30,761 bases of DNA from Candidatus Omnitrophota bacterium (GTDB taxonomy: Bacteria > Ratteibacteria > UBA8468 > MWAK01): contig JAPLMK010000066.1 of the NCBI GenBank assembly GCA_026387085.1, positions 1 through 30,761 of the forward strand, given 5' to 3'. Made by a program: the position numbers and the translations under genes. Positions 15,966 to 23,763 of the stretch are shown here, in pieces (position 1 is the first letter of the stretch; every line of letters starts with the position of its first letter). Below the pieces are notes generated by a model. That model saw only the letters and a list, made by a program, of their open reading frames with translations. It had not been told where the DNA came from and searched no databases.

Positions 15966-16751
15966 ATGCGTGTATTAATCGTTAAAAACTACGATGAGAT
16001 GAGCAAGGAAGCAGGCAAAATAGTTAAGAATCGCCTGGAGCAAAAACCAGACCTGGTTCTGGGGCTTGCTACCGGCAGTACGCCGTTGGGTTTATACAAG
16101 GAATTAATCCGGATGCACAAAGAAGACAGCGTCTCCTTTGCCAAGGTGCGCACCTTCAATCTGGACGAATACCTGGGACTGAAACCGGACAACGAACAAA
16201 GTTATCATTACTTCATGTTTGAAAACCTGTTCAAACATATCGACATTCCCCGGGAAAATATCTACATCCCGGACGGTCAAACCAAAGACCCGGAAAAATT
16301 CTGCCAGTGGTACGAAGACGAAATTGAAAAAGCCGGCGGGTTGGACCTCCAGGTCGTAGGCATCGGAGGAGACGGACACGTCGGATTTAACGAACCCGGT
16401 TCCTCGCTTGCCTCCCGCACCCGGGTAAAGACCTTGGATGAAGGAACAATTAAAGATAACAGCCGTTTCTTCGCAAAACCTGAGGATGTGCCGCATTTCG
16501 CCATCACCATGGGCGTAGGCACCATCCTGGAATCCAAGGAAATTCTTTTTGTCGCCAACGGCGCCGGCAAGAGCGCCATTGTGGCGCGGGCAATTGAAGG
16601 CCCGGTCACCAGCCAGGTTACTGCTTCTATCCTCCAGATTCATCCTAAAGCCGTCGCGATATTGGACGAAGCAGCCGCCGCGGACCTCCAGCGGAAAGAT
16701 TATTATAAATACGCCGAAGAACAGGCTCGGCGCTTCGAAAAAAGCCTGTAA
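15966..16751 (+). CDS. nagB: Glucosamine-6-phosphate deaminase
   Basis: The protein has 261 residues with a strong AAGGAGG ribosome site before ATG 15966. NagB motifs are LGLATGSTPLGLY (phosphate loop), TFNLDEYLGL (D67, the general base) and VGIGGDGHVGFNEPGS (D136, H138, E143 of the ring-opening site). It converts glucosamine-6-phosphate to fructose-6-phosphate and ammonia, feeding amino sugars into glycolysis. The length matches the family. No nagA lies nearby. The two following oxidoreductase genes suggest a sugar-use cluster, although a 212-bp gap separates them from nagB. Confidence 0.96.
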   Translation: MRVLIVKNYDEMSKEAGKIVKNRLEQKPDLVLGLATGSTPLGLYKELIRMHKEDSVSFAKVRTFNLDEYLGLKPDNEQSYHYFMFENLFKHIDIPRENIYIPDGQTKDPEKFCQWYEDEIEKAGGLDLQVVGIGGDGHVGFNEPGSSLASRTRVKTLDEGTIKDNSRFFAKPEDVPHFAITMGVGTILESKEILFVANGAGKSAIVARAIEGPVTSQVTASILQIHPKAVAILDEAAAADLQRKDYYKYAEEQARRFEKSL

Positions 16752-16775
16752 GATACTCCGGAAGGGCTACTTAAG

Positions 16776-16862
16776 ATGAAAGTAGTCATTCTGCCTGGCG
16801 AAAAAACAGTTTGCGGCAAGTTAACAGAAACTATAAACGCCGCCAAAACAAGCGAGATTTGA
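16776..16862 (+). CDS. Possible 28-residue small ORF resembling a NagB N-terminus
   Basis: An ATG 24 bp after the nagB stop opens a 28-codon frame beginning MKVVILPGEKTVCGKL. The first residues and the spacing of K/V/I positions loosely resemble NagB starts, for example MRVLIVKN in the upstream gene. It could be a decayed second nagB copy, a small peptide gene or chance. The GGAAGGG upstream is about 10 nt from the ATG and could serve as a weak ribosome site. Evidence is thin. The rest of the 16752-16963 gap holds an AT-rich stretch and a small ACCAA-AAA-TTGGT palindrome (16908-16920) ahead of the next gene. Confidence 0.2.
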   Translation: MKVVILPGEKTVCGKLTETINAAKTSEI

Positions 16863-16963
16863 ACAGCCGCATAATGAGATAAATTATATTTTCTGCTGAC
16901 TACAACTACCAAAAATTGGTCTAATCTATCCTGAATTATCTATTCCAAACAGGAGGCAGTATT

Positions 16964-18025
16964 ATGCAACGAATCAAAGTGGGAATAATCGGGTTGGGGC
17001 GCAGCGGCCGGGATATACACGGCCAGTATTTGAACACCGCAAAAGACAAATATGAAATTGTCGCGGCCTGCGATATCCTGCCGGACCGGCGCGAACGGGC
17101 GGCGAAAGAATACGGCTGCGCCGTTTACGCTGATTACCGGGAAATGTTTGCCCGGAAAGATTTTGATTTACTGGTAAACGCCCTGCCCAGCCACCTGCAT
17201 GTTCCGGTAACAAAACAGATTTTGAGCGCCGGATTTAACGTGCTCTGCGACAAACCTCTGGCAAAAAAGGTCAAAGATGTGGACATGCTGATCGCGCTGG
17301 CGCAAAAAAGCGGTAAAGTATTTGCCATATACCAGCAATCAAGGTTTGCGCCGTATTTTCAACAAATAAAGAAGATAATCAAATCCGGCGTGCTGGGACG
17401 GATTGTGCAGATAAGCAGTATCTGGAACGGCTTTTCCCGAAGATGGGACTGGCAAACGCTGCAGGAATACAACGGAGGTAATTTGCTGAACACCGGCCCG
17501 CATCCGCTGGACCAGGCGTTAAACCTCCTGAATGCGGATAAAACACCGGAGGTGACCTGCATTATGGACCGGGTTAACACTTACGGAGACGCTGAAGATT
17601 ATGTAAAATTACTGCTCCGGGCACCCGGCAAACCGCTGGTCGACCTTGAAATATCTTCCTGTTGCGCGTATCCCGGTTTTACCTACAACATTCAGGCATC
17701 CAGAGGCGGAGTGCAAGGAGATAACTTTCACCTGGCCTGGAAATATTTTAAGCCGGCGGAAGCAACAAAAAGGCGTTTACAGCGCACGCCGATCATGAAC
17801 CCAAACGGCACACCCTCCTACTGTATTGACGATTTGAAGTGGCATGAAGAAAGTTGGGATTTGCCGGAAGAGCAAAAAGACCTTTTTATGACTATGAACA
17901 AGTTTTTTTACAACATGCTTCACCGGACACTGACGCAGGGCAAACCGCTTGAAATAACACCGCAACAAATACGGCAACAGATTGCGGTTATCGAAGAATG
18001 CCACCGGCAAAATAAACTTAAGTAA
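16964..18025 (+). CDS. Gfo/Idh/MocA family oxidoreductase
   Basis: The protein has 353 residues with a clear AGGAGG ribosome site before ATG 16964. The N-terminal Rossmann motif is VGIIGLGRSGRDIHG, followed by LVNALPSHLHVPV and the catalytic-region motif LCDKPLAKK (DKP in place of the common EKP). The C-terminal domain contains QSRFAPYFQQIKKII and NTGPHPLDQALNLL, where the His-Pro-x-D block is the usual active site. It is a cytoplasmic NAD(P)-dependent dehydrogenase of unknown sugar substrate. The downstream gene, a second oxidoreductase, begins 10 bp after its stop, and the pair probably works on one pathway. Confidence 0.94.
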   Translation: MQRIKVGIIGLGRSGRDIHGQYLNTAKDKYEIVAACDILPDRRERAAKEYGCAVYADYREMFARKDFDLLVNALPSHLHVPVTKQILSAGFNVLCDKPLAKKVKDVDMLIALAQKSGKVFAIYQQSRFAPYFQQIKKIIKSGVLGRIVQISSIWNGFSRRWDWQTLQEYNGGNLLNTGPHPLDQALNLLNADKTPEVTCIMDRVNTYGDAEDYVKLLLRAPGKPLVDLEISSCCAYPGFTYNIQASRGGVQGDNFHLAWKYFKPAEATKRRLQRTPIMNPNGTPSYCIDDLKWHEESWDLPEEQKDLFMTMNKFFYNMLHRTLTQGKPLEITPQQIRQQIAVIEECHRQNKLK

Positions 18026-18035
18026 GGGAGCTTGC

Positions 18036-18932
18036 GTGAAAATAGCGCTGATCGGTATTGATACCAGTCACACCATCGAATTTGCCCGCAGAATACAGGC
18101 GCCCGACTGCGAGCCGGAGAAACGGGTTGAAGGCATGAAGGTTACCTCGTGCTTATCGTTTTTGACACCGTTCACCTCCCGTAAAATAGTTGAAGAAAGA
18201 ACCGCGCAACTTCAGGCCTGGGGTGTAAACGTAACCGAATCATTCGAGGAGGCGACGGCGGATTGCGATGCGGTAATGTTGGAAATCAATGACGCGGCTT
18301 ACCATCTTGAGTATCTGGAAAAATGCCTTAATCTTAAAAAACCGCTCTTTCTCGATAAACCGCTGGCAGACAACATTCACAACGGAGAAAAAATATATTC
18401 ACTGGCTAAAGAGCGCAATCTGAAACTTTTTTCCGCCTCTTCTTTGCGGTTCCGGCCCCAGCTGCTGGAAGCCTGCCAAAAAATGAACAATCCCTTTTCC
18501 ACAAGCGTTTACGGCCACTTAGGTAAAGCGCCGGCCGGCAGTTCCATCATCTGGTACGGCGTGCATACATTCGAGATGCTGGAGAAAATCATGGGTCGCG
18601 GGGCAATTTCTGTCTTTGCCTATAAAGTGGCATCCGGAGTGGTTTGTGTCGTGGCGTATCCCGACGAAAAACACGGCATCGTAGAACTTTCCACCAACAC
18701 CTGGGGATACAGCGGTTGCTTAAGGCATAAAGATGATGCCGTTCCTTTTACGATTGATATGTCTTCGGCATATACCGACTTGCTTCGCGAAATAAAAAAA
18801 TTTTTTGAAACCGGAATACCTCCGGTTCTACCCGAAGAAACCCTGGAAATAATGGCTCTGCTCGATGGAGCAGAACGTTCCTTTCAAAGCGGTTTTGCGG
18901 AAAAGATATCTCTTTCCGCAAGTCGGAGTTAA
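18036..18932 (+). CDS. Gfo/Idh/MocA-like oxidoreductase with atypical nucleotide motif (GTG start)
   Basis: The protein has 298 residues. I chose GTG 18036 because GGGAG lies 6 nt upstream; the frame from 17982 would overlap the preceding gene by 44 bp. The first strand reads KIALIGIDTSHTIEF, so the normal GxGxxG loop is replaced by GIDTSH, a variant found in a subgroup of Gfo/Idh/MocA proteins. LFLDKPLADN supplies the DKP motif. The C-terminal half is shorter than in the neighbours (about 350 aa) but includes WYGVHTFEMLEKIMG, where the His of the active-site block sits. NAD(P) binding may be altered. It is co-transcribed with the upstream oxidoreductase and might act as a partner subunit or a second step (inference). 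Confidence 0.87.
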   Translation: MKIALIGIDTSHTIEFARRIQAPDCEPEKRVEGMKVTSCLSFLTPFTSRKIVEERTAQLQAWGVNVTESFEEATADCDAVMLEINDAAYHLEYLEKCLNLKKPLFLDKPLADNIHNGEKIYSLAKERNLKLFSASSLRFRPQLLEACQKMNNPFSTSVYGHLGKAPAGSSIIWYGVHTFEMLEKIMGRGAISVFAYKVASGVVCVVAYPDEKHGIVELSTNTWGYSGCLRHKDDAVPFTIDMSSAYTDLLREIKKFFETGIPPVLPEETLEIMALLDGAERSFQSGFAEKISLSASRS

Positions 18933-18988
18933 TTCTTTAAAACTTACCCTGATTCCTTGCGCCTCCGGAAAATTTTCTCCCCGGTTGT

Positions 18989-19699
18989 CTATTCAAAACG
19001 CAGTTTCAGCCAATCTTCGTAAAAATGAAAATCTGCCTTGGAAAGCGGCGCGCAAGAAGTTATTTCGCGGCCTTCCGGCAGATAGACCGAATAATCATAG
19101 CGGGAAAGATGAAAGAGCCAGTTATCTCCTTTCCGGGGATTTTTTCCTGCCAGCGAGGGCAATCCGGCAAAAGGTATGGCTACCTCCATCGCCCAGTATT
19201 CATCTTTATCCCGCCAGTCATTAATCGTCCCCTTGATTTGAATTGCAACCTTTAAGCTGTTACAGTTCCAACTTGACCAGCGGTTGTAATTACCGGCGGC
19301 GCCGCGCTTGACGTTAAAGGCGTCCATAACTGTCCCCAGGGCGTTAATTTCAAAGTTGTAGTATGGGTCCGGCCCATCCGGATGGGCAACCGGGTCCGGC
19401 TTAATAAAAATTTCCAGAACGTCTTCGTGGCAGGTAATACTATCTCTTTCCGTATGGTATGACCAGATATCCTGGTCATAGGCCTTAAAACCGACGTAAA
19501 GATATTCTTTGTCATACAGGAGCCGGCCTTCTGTTTTGGAAATCGGCTCCCGAAAGGTAACCGGCCGGATAAAATTAAGAATCTGCGCCTTCTCCCAAGC
19601 CGGCTCGTCCAGAAACCCGTCCACTTTAATCGGAGCGGAAGTAAAAGCGCAGGCATACGTTTCCTTCTTTGGCACCATAATTTTTTTCTGTTTTTCCAT
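18989..19699 (-). CDS. Carbohydrate-binding family 9-like protein, cytoplasmic form
   Basis: The protein has 236 residues and is convergent with the oxidoreductase pair. A GGGGGTGAT ribosome site precedes the ATG. The CBM9-like beta-sandwich runs through almost the whole protein: PIKVDGFLDEPAWEKAQ (about 23-39), LLYDKEYLYVGFKAYD, HEDVLEIFIKPDP, YYNFEINALGTVMDA and WAMEVAIPFAGLP. CBM9 domains bind sugar chain ends, and stand-alone CBM9-like proteins are common in polysaccharide-degrading bacteria. No signal peptide is visible, so it would stay in the cytoplasm, unlike the secreted CBM9-containing protein at 28315. Function is unknown. Confidence 0.88.
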   Translation of the reverse strand: MEKQKKIMVPKKETYACAFTSAPIKVDGFLDEPAWEKAQILNFIRPVTFREPISKTEGRLLYDKEYLYVGFKAYDQDIWSYHTERDSITCHEDVLEIFIKPDPVAHPDGPDPYYNFEINALGTVMDAFNVKRGAAGNYNRWSSWNCNSLKVAIQIKGTINDWRDKDEYWAMEVAIPFAGLPSLAGKNPRKGDNWLFHLSRYDYSVYLPEGREITSCAPLSKADFHFYEDWLKLRFE

Positions 19700-19749
19700 A
19701 TCACCCCCAAAAATTTAAGTCGTATTGTCAAAACCAACCGCAAAAGACC

Positions 19750-19879
19750 TACCACAGAAACACGGAAAACTGCGGAAACACGGGAAAGCCTAATTTAAAC
19801 TACATTTCTTAGCTTTAAATACTTTAATTTTTAAATATGCAGTTATTCCGTGCTTCCCTTCTTCCGTGCTTCCGTGGTA
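19750..19879. repeat. Imperfect inverted repeat, CCACAGAAACACGGAA type
   Basis: The left arm begins TACCACAGAAACACGGAA at 19750. The reverse complement of the right arm, ending 19879, begins TACCACGGAAGCACGGAA. The arms are about 38 bp with several mismatches and surround an AT-rich centre. The short repeated unit CACGGAA occurs several times. It looks like a non-autonomous dispersed repeat; genome-wide copy number cannot be judged here. Confidence 0.7.
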
Positions 19880-19999
19880 TTCTTTTCTGGTTTTCTGTAA
19901 TTTTTAACAGTATCATTTAAGTTCCTGATATGTTAGCATAACTTTTGGCGCATTACCAAATTTGACGGGGGGAGAAACTTGGGAGTAAAATAATAAATT

Positions 20000-20005
20000 T
20001 ATAAT
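20000..20005 (+). promoter_or_regulatory. Candidate transketolase -10 box
   Basis: A perfect TATAAT lies 57 nt upstream of the transketolase ATG. TTGGGA at 19979-19984 is a weak -35 candidate with a short 15-bp spacer. Transcription would start about 20012, inside the palindrome that follows. Confidence 0.4.
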
Positions 20006-20009
20006 ATCA

Positions 20010-20043
20010 AGATAATAAATTTTAAACACAAAATTTATTATCT
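20010..20043 (+). promoter_or_regulatory. Perfect 14-bp palindrome at the transketolase promoter (operator or 5' hairpin)
   Basis: AGATAATAAATTTT (20010-20023) and its exact reverse complement (20030-20043) flank a 6-nt loop AAACAC. It lies just downstream of TATAAT and 19 bp upstream of the start codon, with the GCGAGGT ribosome site in between. An operator or a 5' hairpin would both fit. The high AT content makes the RNA hairpin weak, which favours an operator. Confidence 0.55.
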
Positions 20044-20062
20044 AACAACAAGCGAGGTTATT

Positions 20063-21985
20063 ATGCTACCGGAACGATTTGCTAAAGAAAAACTCTCCCC
20101 GGAGGAACTGAAAGAACTCGGCCGTCTATCAAACCTCTGCACGGGTGATATCCTGAAGATGACCACCCTGGCCACCTGCGGACATCCCGGCGGCTCCATG
20201 TCATCCCTGGATATTTACCTTGTGCTTTACAAATTCGCCGCAATTAATCCAACCGAACCGGACAACCCGGACCGGGACCGCATCATCATCAGCCACGGCC
20301 ACACTTCCCCGGGCGCCTATTCGGTCCTGGGCCGGCTTGGTTTCTTTTCCACCGATGCGGCCGTCAGCGGTTTCCGCATGATTGATACGCCGTTTGAAGG
20401 CCACGTAGTCAGGGAATTGCCGGGACTGGAATGGTCTTCCGGAAACCTGGGGCAGGGGCTCTCGGCCGGCTGCGGTTTTGCGCTCGCCAGCCGGATGCTG
20501 GGGAAAAATTATCACGTCTTTGTGGCAATGAGCGACGGCGAACACGCCAAGGGCCAGATTGCCGAAGCGCGGCGCTTTGCCAAAAAATACGCCCTGGAAA
20601 AGATCACGGTCATCGTTGATTATAATCACATTCAAATCAGCGGAAAGCTGGAAGAAGTAATGCCTCAGAATATTTCGGGCAATTACGAAGCCGACGGCTG
20701 GAAAGTACTCCGGGCAGACGGCCACGACCACCAGTCAATCTATTCCGCTTTACGGGAATCGACCAAAGGCGGAGGCCCGACCGTCATCCTGGCCGAGACC
20801 GTAATCGGCAAAGGTGTTTCCTTCATGGAGGGCAAAGCCAAATACCACGGCGTCGTCCTGAAACCGGAGGAGTGCCGCAAAGCCCTGGCGGAACTAAACC
20901 TTCCCGATGATTTGGACCGATTGTCTGATTTACGCAAAAAATGGTCTTTCTCCGTGCCGGTCCGCAACCTTTCTTACCCGGTAATAGTTGATACCGGAGC
21001 GCCGATTCTTTACCCGGCCGCGGAAAAATCGGATAACCGGGGCGCTTTCGGAAAAGCCCTGCAATCCATCGCTCAGCAAACCTGCGGTTTCAGCGGCAAA
21101 ACACCGCTGGCCGTAATTGACTGTGATTTGGCCAGTTCGGTACGCACCGAGGACTTTGCCACCCTTTCGCCCTGCTCCTTCTTTGAAACCGGCGTTCAGG
21201 AACACACAGCAGCCACGATGGCCGGAGCTCTTTCTGCCGCCGGCGTAATCACTTTCTTTGCCGATTTCGGCGCCTTCGGGGTGGATGAAACATACAACCA
21301 GGAACGGCTCAACGATCTTAACCACACCAACCTGAAGGTTGTCTGCACCCACTGCGGCCTGGATGTAGGCGAAGACGGTAAAACCCATCAATGCATCGAC
21401 TACCTGGGCCTTTTCGCCAACCTCTACCATTTTAAAGTAATCGTGCCGGCCGACCCCAACCAAACCGACCGGGTTATCCGTTTCATCACCAAAGAGTTCG
21501 GCAATTTTCTGGTCACGATGGGCCGTTCCAAACTTGCCACCATTACCCGGGAGGACGGAACCCCTTATTTTGACGAAAACTACCAATACCGGTACGGAAA
21601 AGGCGACTGGTTGCGCCGCGGCAAAGACCTTACTCTCATAACCATGGGCGCGCCCATGACCCAGGATGCGCTTTCCGCCAGCGATGCCTTGCGCAAAGAA
21701 GGCGTGTCAATTGGAGTTTTGGCCCTTTCCGCTCCGCTGGCGCCGGATATTGAAGCGCTTCGGGAAGCCGCGGCTACCGGCCGGATAATTACCGTTGAGG
21801 ACCACCACATCCAAACCGGGCTGGGTTCTGTTTGCGCCAACTTTTTAGCCGAGAACGGCCTGGCAATAAAATTCCGCAAGTTAGGAGTCAAATCTTACGG
21901 GCAAAGCGGAACACCGGAAGCTCTTTACCGAAAAGAAGGCCTTGACCGGGAAGGTATCCTGGCCGCCATTAAAAGCATATTGTAG
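20063..21985 (+). CDS. tkt: Transketolase
   Basis: The protein has 640 residues and includes all three transketolase domains. The N-terminal half has ATCGHPGGSMSS (37-48), WSSGNLGQGLSAGCGF and the thiamine-diphosphate motif SDGEHAKGQ ending in VDYNHIQISG (normally GDGE, here SDGE at 157-160). The central half has FFETGVQEHTAATMAG with catalytic glutamate E380. The C-terminal domain starts around TLITMGAPMTQDA. It moves two-carbon units between sugar phosphates in the pentose phosphate pathway. Its sequence resembles the split archaeal-type transketolases joined into one chain. It is preceded by a GCGAGGT ribosome site and by a palindrome that may control it. The next gene follows closely. Confidence 0.94.
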   Translation: MLPERFAKEKLSPEELKELGRLSNLCTGDILKMTTLATCGHPGGSMSSLDIYLVLYKFAAINPTEPDNPDRDRIIISHGHTSPGAYSVLGRLGFFSTDAAVSGFRMIDTPFEGHVVRELPGLEWSSGNLGQGLSAGCGFALASRMLGKNYHVFVAMSDGEHAKGQIAEARRFAKKYALEKITVIVDYNHIQISGKLEEVMPQNISGNYEADGWKVLRADGHDHQSIYSALRESTKGGGPTVILAETVIGKGVSFMEGKAKYHGVVLKPEECRKALAELNLPDDLDRLSDLRKKWSFSVPVRNLSYPVIVDTGAPILYPAAEKSDNRGAFGKALQSIAQQTCGFSGKTPLAVIDCDLASSVRTEDFATLSPCSFFETGVQEHTAATMAGALSAAGVITFFADFGAFGVDETYNQERLNDLNHTNLKVVCTHCGLDVGEDGKTHQCIDYLGLFANLYHFKVIVPADPNQTDRVIRFITKEFGNFLVTMGRSKLATITREDGTPYFDENYQYRYGKGDWLRRGKDLTLITMGAPMTQDALSASDALRKEGVSIGVLALSAPLAPDIEALREAAATGRIITVEDHHIQTGLGSVCANFLAENGLAIKFRKLGVKSYGQSGTPEALYRKEGLDREGILAAIKSIL

Positions 21986-22009
21986 GAGGTTGTAATTAGT
22001 TTCTTTCTC

Positions 22010-22582
22010 TTGGCTTGCCTTTTGTCTGTAAGCAAGGTCTTTGACCAGAAAAAAATGGCCTTCTGTCCGATTAAACCCTCTAACGCGGAAGCTGCCTTTG
22101 GACGCGACAGCGATATTGCCCGGGCAATCTCAAGAAAATTATCCCGTGGTCCCCGGCCAACGGTAGCTATCGCTATTAACGAAAAAATATCCGGCGCTCC
22201 GTCCCGGCAGTTATTTGCCGAAACCACCCTGCACTATTACCTTGATTACTGTAATTTCCCGGTAAAAAACGGTGAAAACGCCCTGCTGCGGGAATACGCC
22301 GGGTTTTACTTCGCCAATAAACCACGGACTTTTCCGCTCACGCTTACTTCGAAATATTACATTATCGGAGTCGCTTCTGCGGAACCGGGCGAAAACCAGT
22401 CCGGCTTAATCGGCGCTAAATCAGAATTAGAAATCGTAGTTTTAGACCGGGCAGGCAAACTGTTTTACGAGAAAAAAGTAAAAATAGAAGCTTTATCTTT
22501 AAGTCTGGAAGCGGCCGAAGCCAAGGCGCTGAAGGTCGCCGCCTCGGAAATAGCCGTTCAGGTTCTACCGCTTCTGAAATAA
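22010..22582 (+). CDS. Unrecognised protein, possibly exported or lipid-anchored
   Basis: From TTG 22010 the protein has 190 residues and I do not recognise the family. The start is uncertain. AGGAGGT at 21984-21990 sits about 20 nt upstream of the TTG, too far to serve it. At the right distance from that site the same frame offers ATT 21995, a rare start codon. From there the product would begin with SFFLLACLLSVSK, a signal-peptide-like stretch. The rest contains RPTVAIAINEKISG, TLHYYLDYCNFPV and YYIIGVASAEP, with a predicted mixed alpha/beta character and a helical C-terminus. It follows transketolase by 24 bp and is probably co-transcribed. No function is proposed. Confidence 0.6.
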   Translation: MACLLSVSKVFDQKKMAFCPIKPSNAEAAFGRDSDIARAISRKLSRGPRPTVAIAINEKISGAPSRQLFAETTLHYYLDYCNFPVKNGENALLREYAGFYFANKPRTFPLTLTSKYYIIGVASAEPGENQSGLIGAKSELEIVVLDRAGKLFYEKKVKIEALSLSLEAAEAKALKVAASEIAVQVLPLLK

Positions 22583-22592
22583 TAAATTTTTT

Positions 22593-22672
22593 TGTCATTG
22601 CGAGGCGTTGTGTACCGCGGCAATCCCGGTTTTCTAAGGTTGCGATTGCCACGCCCTTCGGGCTCGCAATGA
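22593..22672. repeat. Dispersed palindromic repeat (TCATTGCGAGG type)
   Basis: The left arm (22593-22625) carries TGTCATTGCGAGGCG and GGCAATC. The right arm (22644-22672) carries GATTGCCACGC and CTCGCAATGA, its reverse complement with mismatches. Repeats of this type occur between genes in many unrelated bacteria. It separates the convergent 3' ends of the unrecognised gene and the YchF-like gene, and could also act as a transcription stop between them. Confidence 0.75.
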
Positions 22673-22677
22673 TATTT

Positions 22678-23628
22678 CTACGGTGAAAACCGGATATTGA
22701 TAATATCCCCGTCTGCAACCGGATATTCTTTTCCTTCCAGCCGCAGAACCCCTTCTTTCCGGCAAGCCGCGTCAGAACCCAGCCGGTCATAATCTTTAAA
22801 ATTAACCACCTCGGCCCGGATAAAACCACGCGCGATATCGGAATGTATCTGCCCGGCCGCTCCCAGGGCCGTTGCGCCGGCCGCCAGAAGCCAGGCCCGG
22901 GTATCCTTCTCGCCGGCAGTATAAAAAGTATTCAGACCGGCCGCCTCCAGAATAAACCTCCAGAAAGCGGAAATTTCACCGGCATTAGTTTCCGCGCCCG
23001 CATCCAGCCGCCAGCAAGGCAGCCCGGAATCACTGATGCCGGCAGTTTCTGTTTTCCCATTCACTAAAACCAGCGTATTTTTGGCGGTAACCAATCCGAG
23101 CGAGACCAGGAACCGCTTCTCTTCCGGGCTGACATCCAAAGACCGCAGCGGTTTTTCTTTTTCCAGCCAGGCCCGGCCCTTTTCCAGCGCGGCATCTTCC
23201 TGGGGATTAGCTTTACGCCGGTGCTGCTCTATTTCCGTCTGGCGCTTCGCTTCCACGCCGGACAGCCTTTCTATGTCCCGAAAAATAAGCTCCAACTGCA
23301 GGGAACTCAGGTCATCGGCCGGTGTGCTCACTTCCGAAAACCCATCCGCCACCAGCAGAATTACATCCACTTCTAACAACCAAACCAGTTCCTTCTCATC
23401 AAAACCGGCGCCTTTCGGCACGCCTTTAAAATCAAAGAGCAAAACTTCCGGAGGCGTAATCTTTTTCGGCTTGACGATTTCTACCAGCCGGTCCAACCGG
23501 GAATCTTTTAATTTAACCGTAACAACCGACGGCTGAAACGGGTCAAACGACTCAACTTTTTTGCCGGAAAGAAGGGTGGAAAGAGCGGTCTTGCCGCTGC
23601 CGGAATAACCGATAAGCCCAATTTTCAT
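22678..23628 (-). CDS. YchF/Obg-type P-loop ATPase, short divergent form
   Basis: The protein has 316 residues, about 45 fewer than canonical YchF (about 363). The P-loop is GYSGSGKT (7-14). The DxxG motif lies in LFDFKGVPKGAG, matching YchF's DIAGLVKGA block, and RLDRLVEIVKPKKITPPEV matches its preceding conserved stretch. The nucleotide-specificity motif (YchF NxxE) is not clear: the region reads LVLVNGKTE. The C-terminal TGS-type domain is well conserved (FYTAGEKDTRAWLLAAGATA, AAGQIHSDIARGFIRAEVV, LRLEGKEYPVADGDI). YchF is a ribosome- and stress-associated ATPase. The weak G-domain suggests either fast divergence or a second, specialised paralogue. It has its own promoter and is divergent from an oxidoreductase gene. 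Confidence 0.85.
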   Translation of the reverse strand: MKIGLIGYSGSGKTALSTLLSGKKVESFDPFQPSVVTVKLKDSRLDRLVEIVKPKKITPPEVLLFDFKGVPKGAGFDEKELVWLLEVDVILLVADGFSEVSTPADDLSSLQLELIFRDIERLSGVEAKRQTEIEQHRRKANPQEDAALEKGRAWLEKEKPLRSLDVSPEEKRFLVSLGLVTAKNTLVLVNGKTETAGISDSGLPCWRLDAGAETNAGEISAFWRFILEAAGLNTFYTAGEKDTRAWLLAAGATALGAAGQIHSDIARGFIRAEVVNFKDYDRLGSDAACRKEGVLRLEGKEYPVADGDIINIRFSP

Positions 23629-23660
23629 AGTTTCGTCATAACAACATTCTTAAATTTAAT

Positions 23661-23690
23661 ATCATACAGGATAAGACCTTGCCGTGTCAA
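23661..23690 (-). promoter_or_regulatory. Sigma70-type promoter of the YchF-like gene
   Basis: On the minus strand, consensus TTGACA (23690-23685), an 18-bp spacer and TATGAT (23666-23661) precede the ATG by 32 nt, leaving a short leader. Confidence 0.6.
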
Positions 23691-23727
23691 AAACGAAAAA
23701 ACCGTCCGCTCCCGGTTAAACATCTTT

Positions 23728-23756
23728 TTGCCAAAAACCGCTTTTTACGTTATAAT
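23728..23756 (+). promoter_or_regulatory. Strong sigma70-type promoter, leaderless arrangement
   Basis: TTGCCA (23728-23733), exactly 17 bp and perfect TATAAT (23751-23756) end 7 nt before ATG 23764. Transcription should therefore start on the start codon. No Shine-Dalgarno is present. This promoter rules out the longer frame from 23728, whose extra codons would lie within it. Confidence 0.75.
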
Positions 23757-23763
23757 TGCTATT

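Larger units (their letters stand above)
19700..20062. other. 363-bp non-coding region upstream of transketolase
   Basis: No convincing gene is present. It holds a large imperfect inverted repeat (19750-19879), an AT-rich stretch, and the transketolase promoter with a perfect palindrome (20010-20043). It also serves as upstream region for the minus-strand CBM9-like gene. Confidence 0.8.

Noticed and set aside
20930..21586. 218-residue minus-strand open frame
   Set aside because: It is antisense to transketolase and has no recognisable domain or ribosome site.
22593..22672. Rho-independent terminator between convergent genes
   Set aside because: The hairpin is large and imperfect, and there is no U-run directly after either arm in the expected place. 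It fits a dispersed repeat better.
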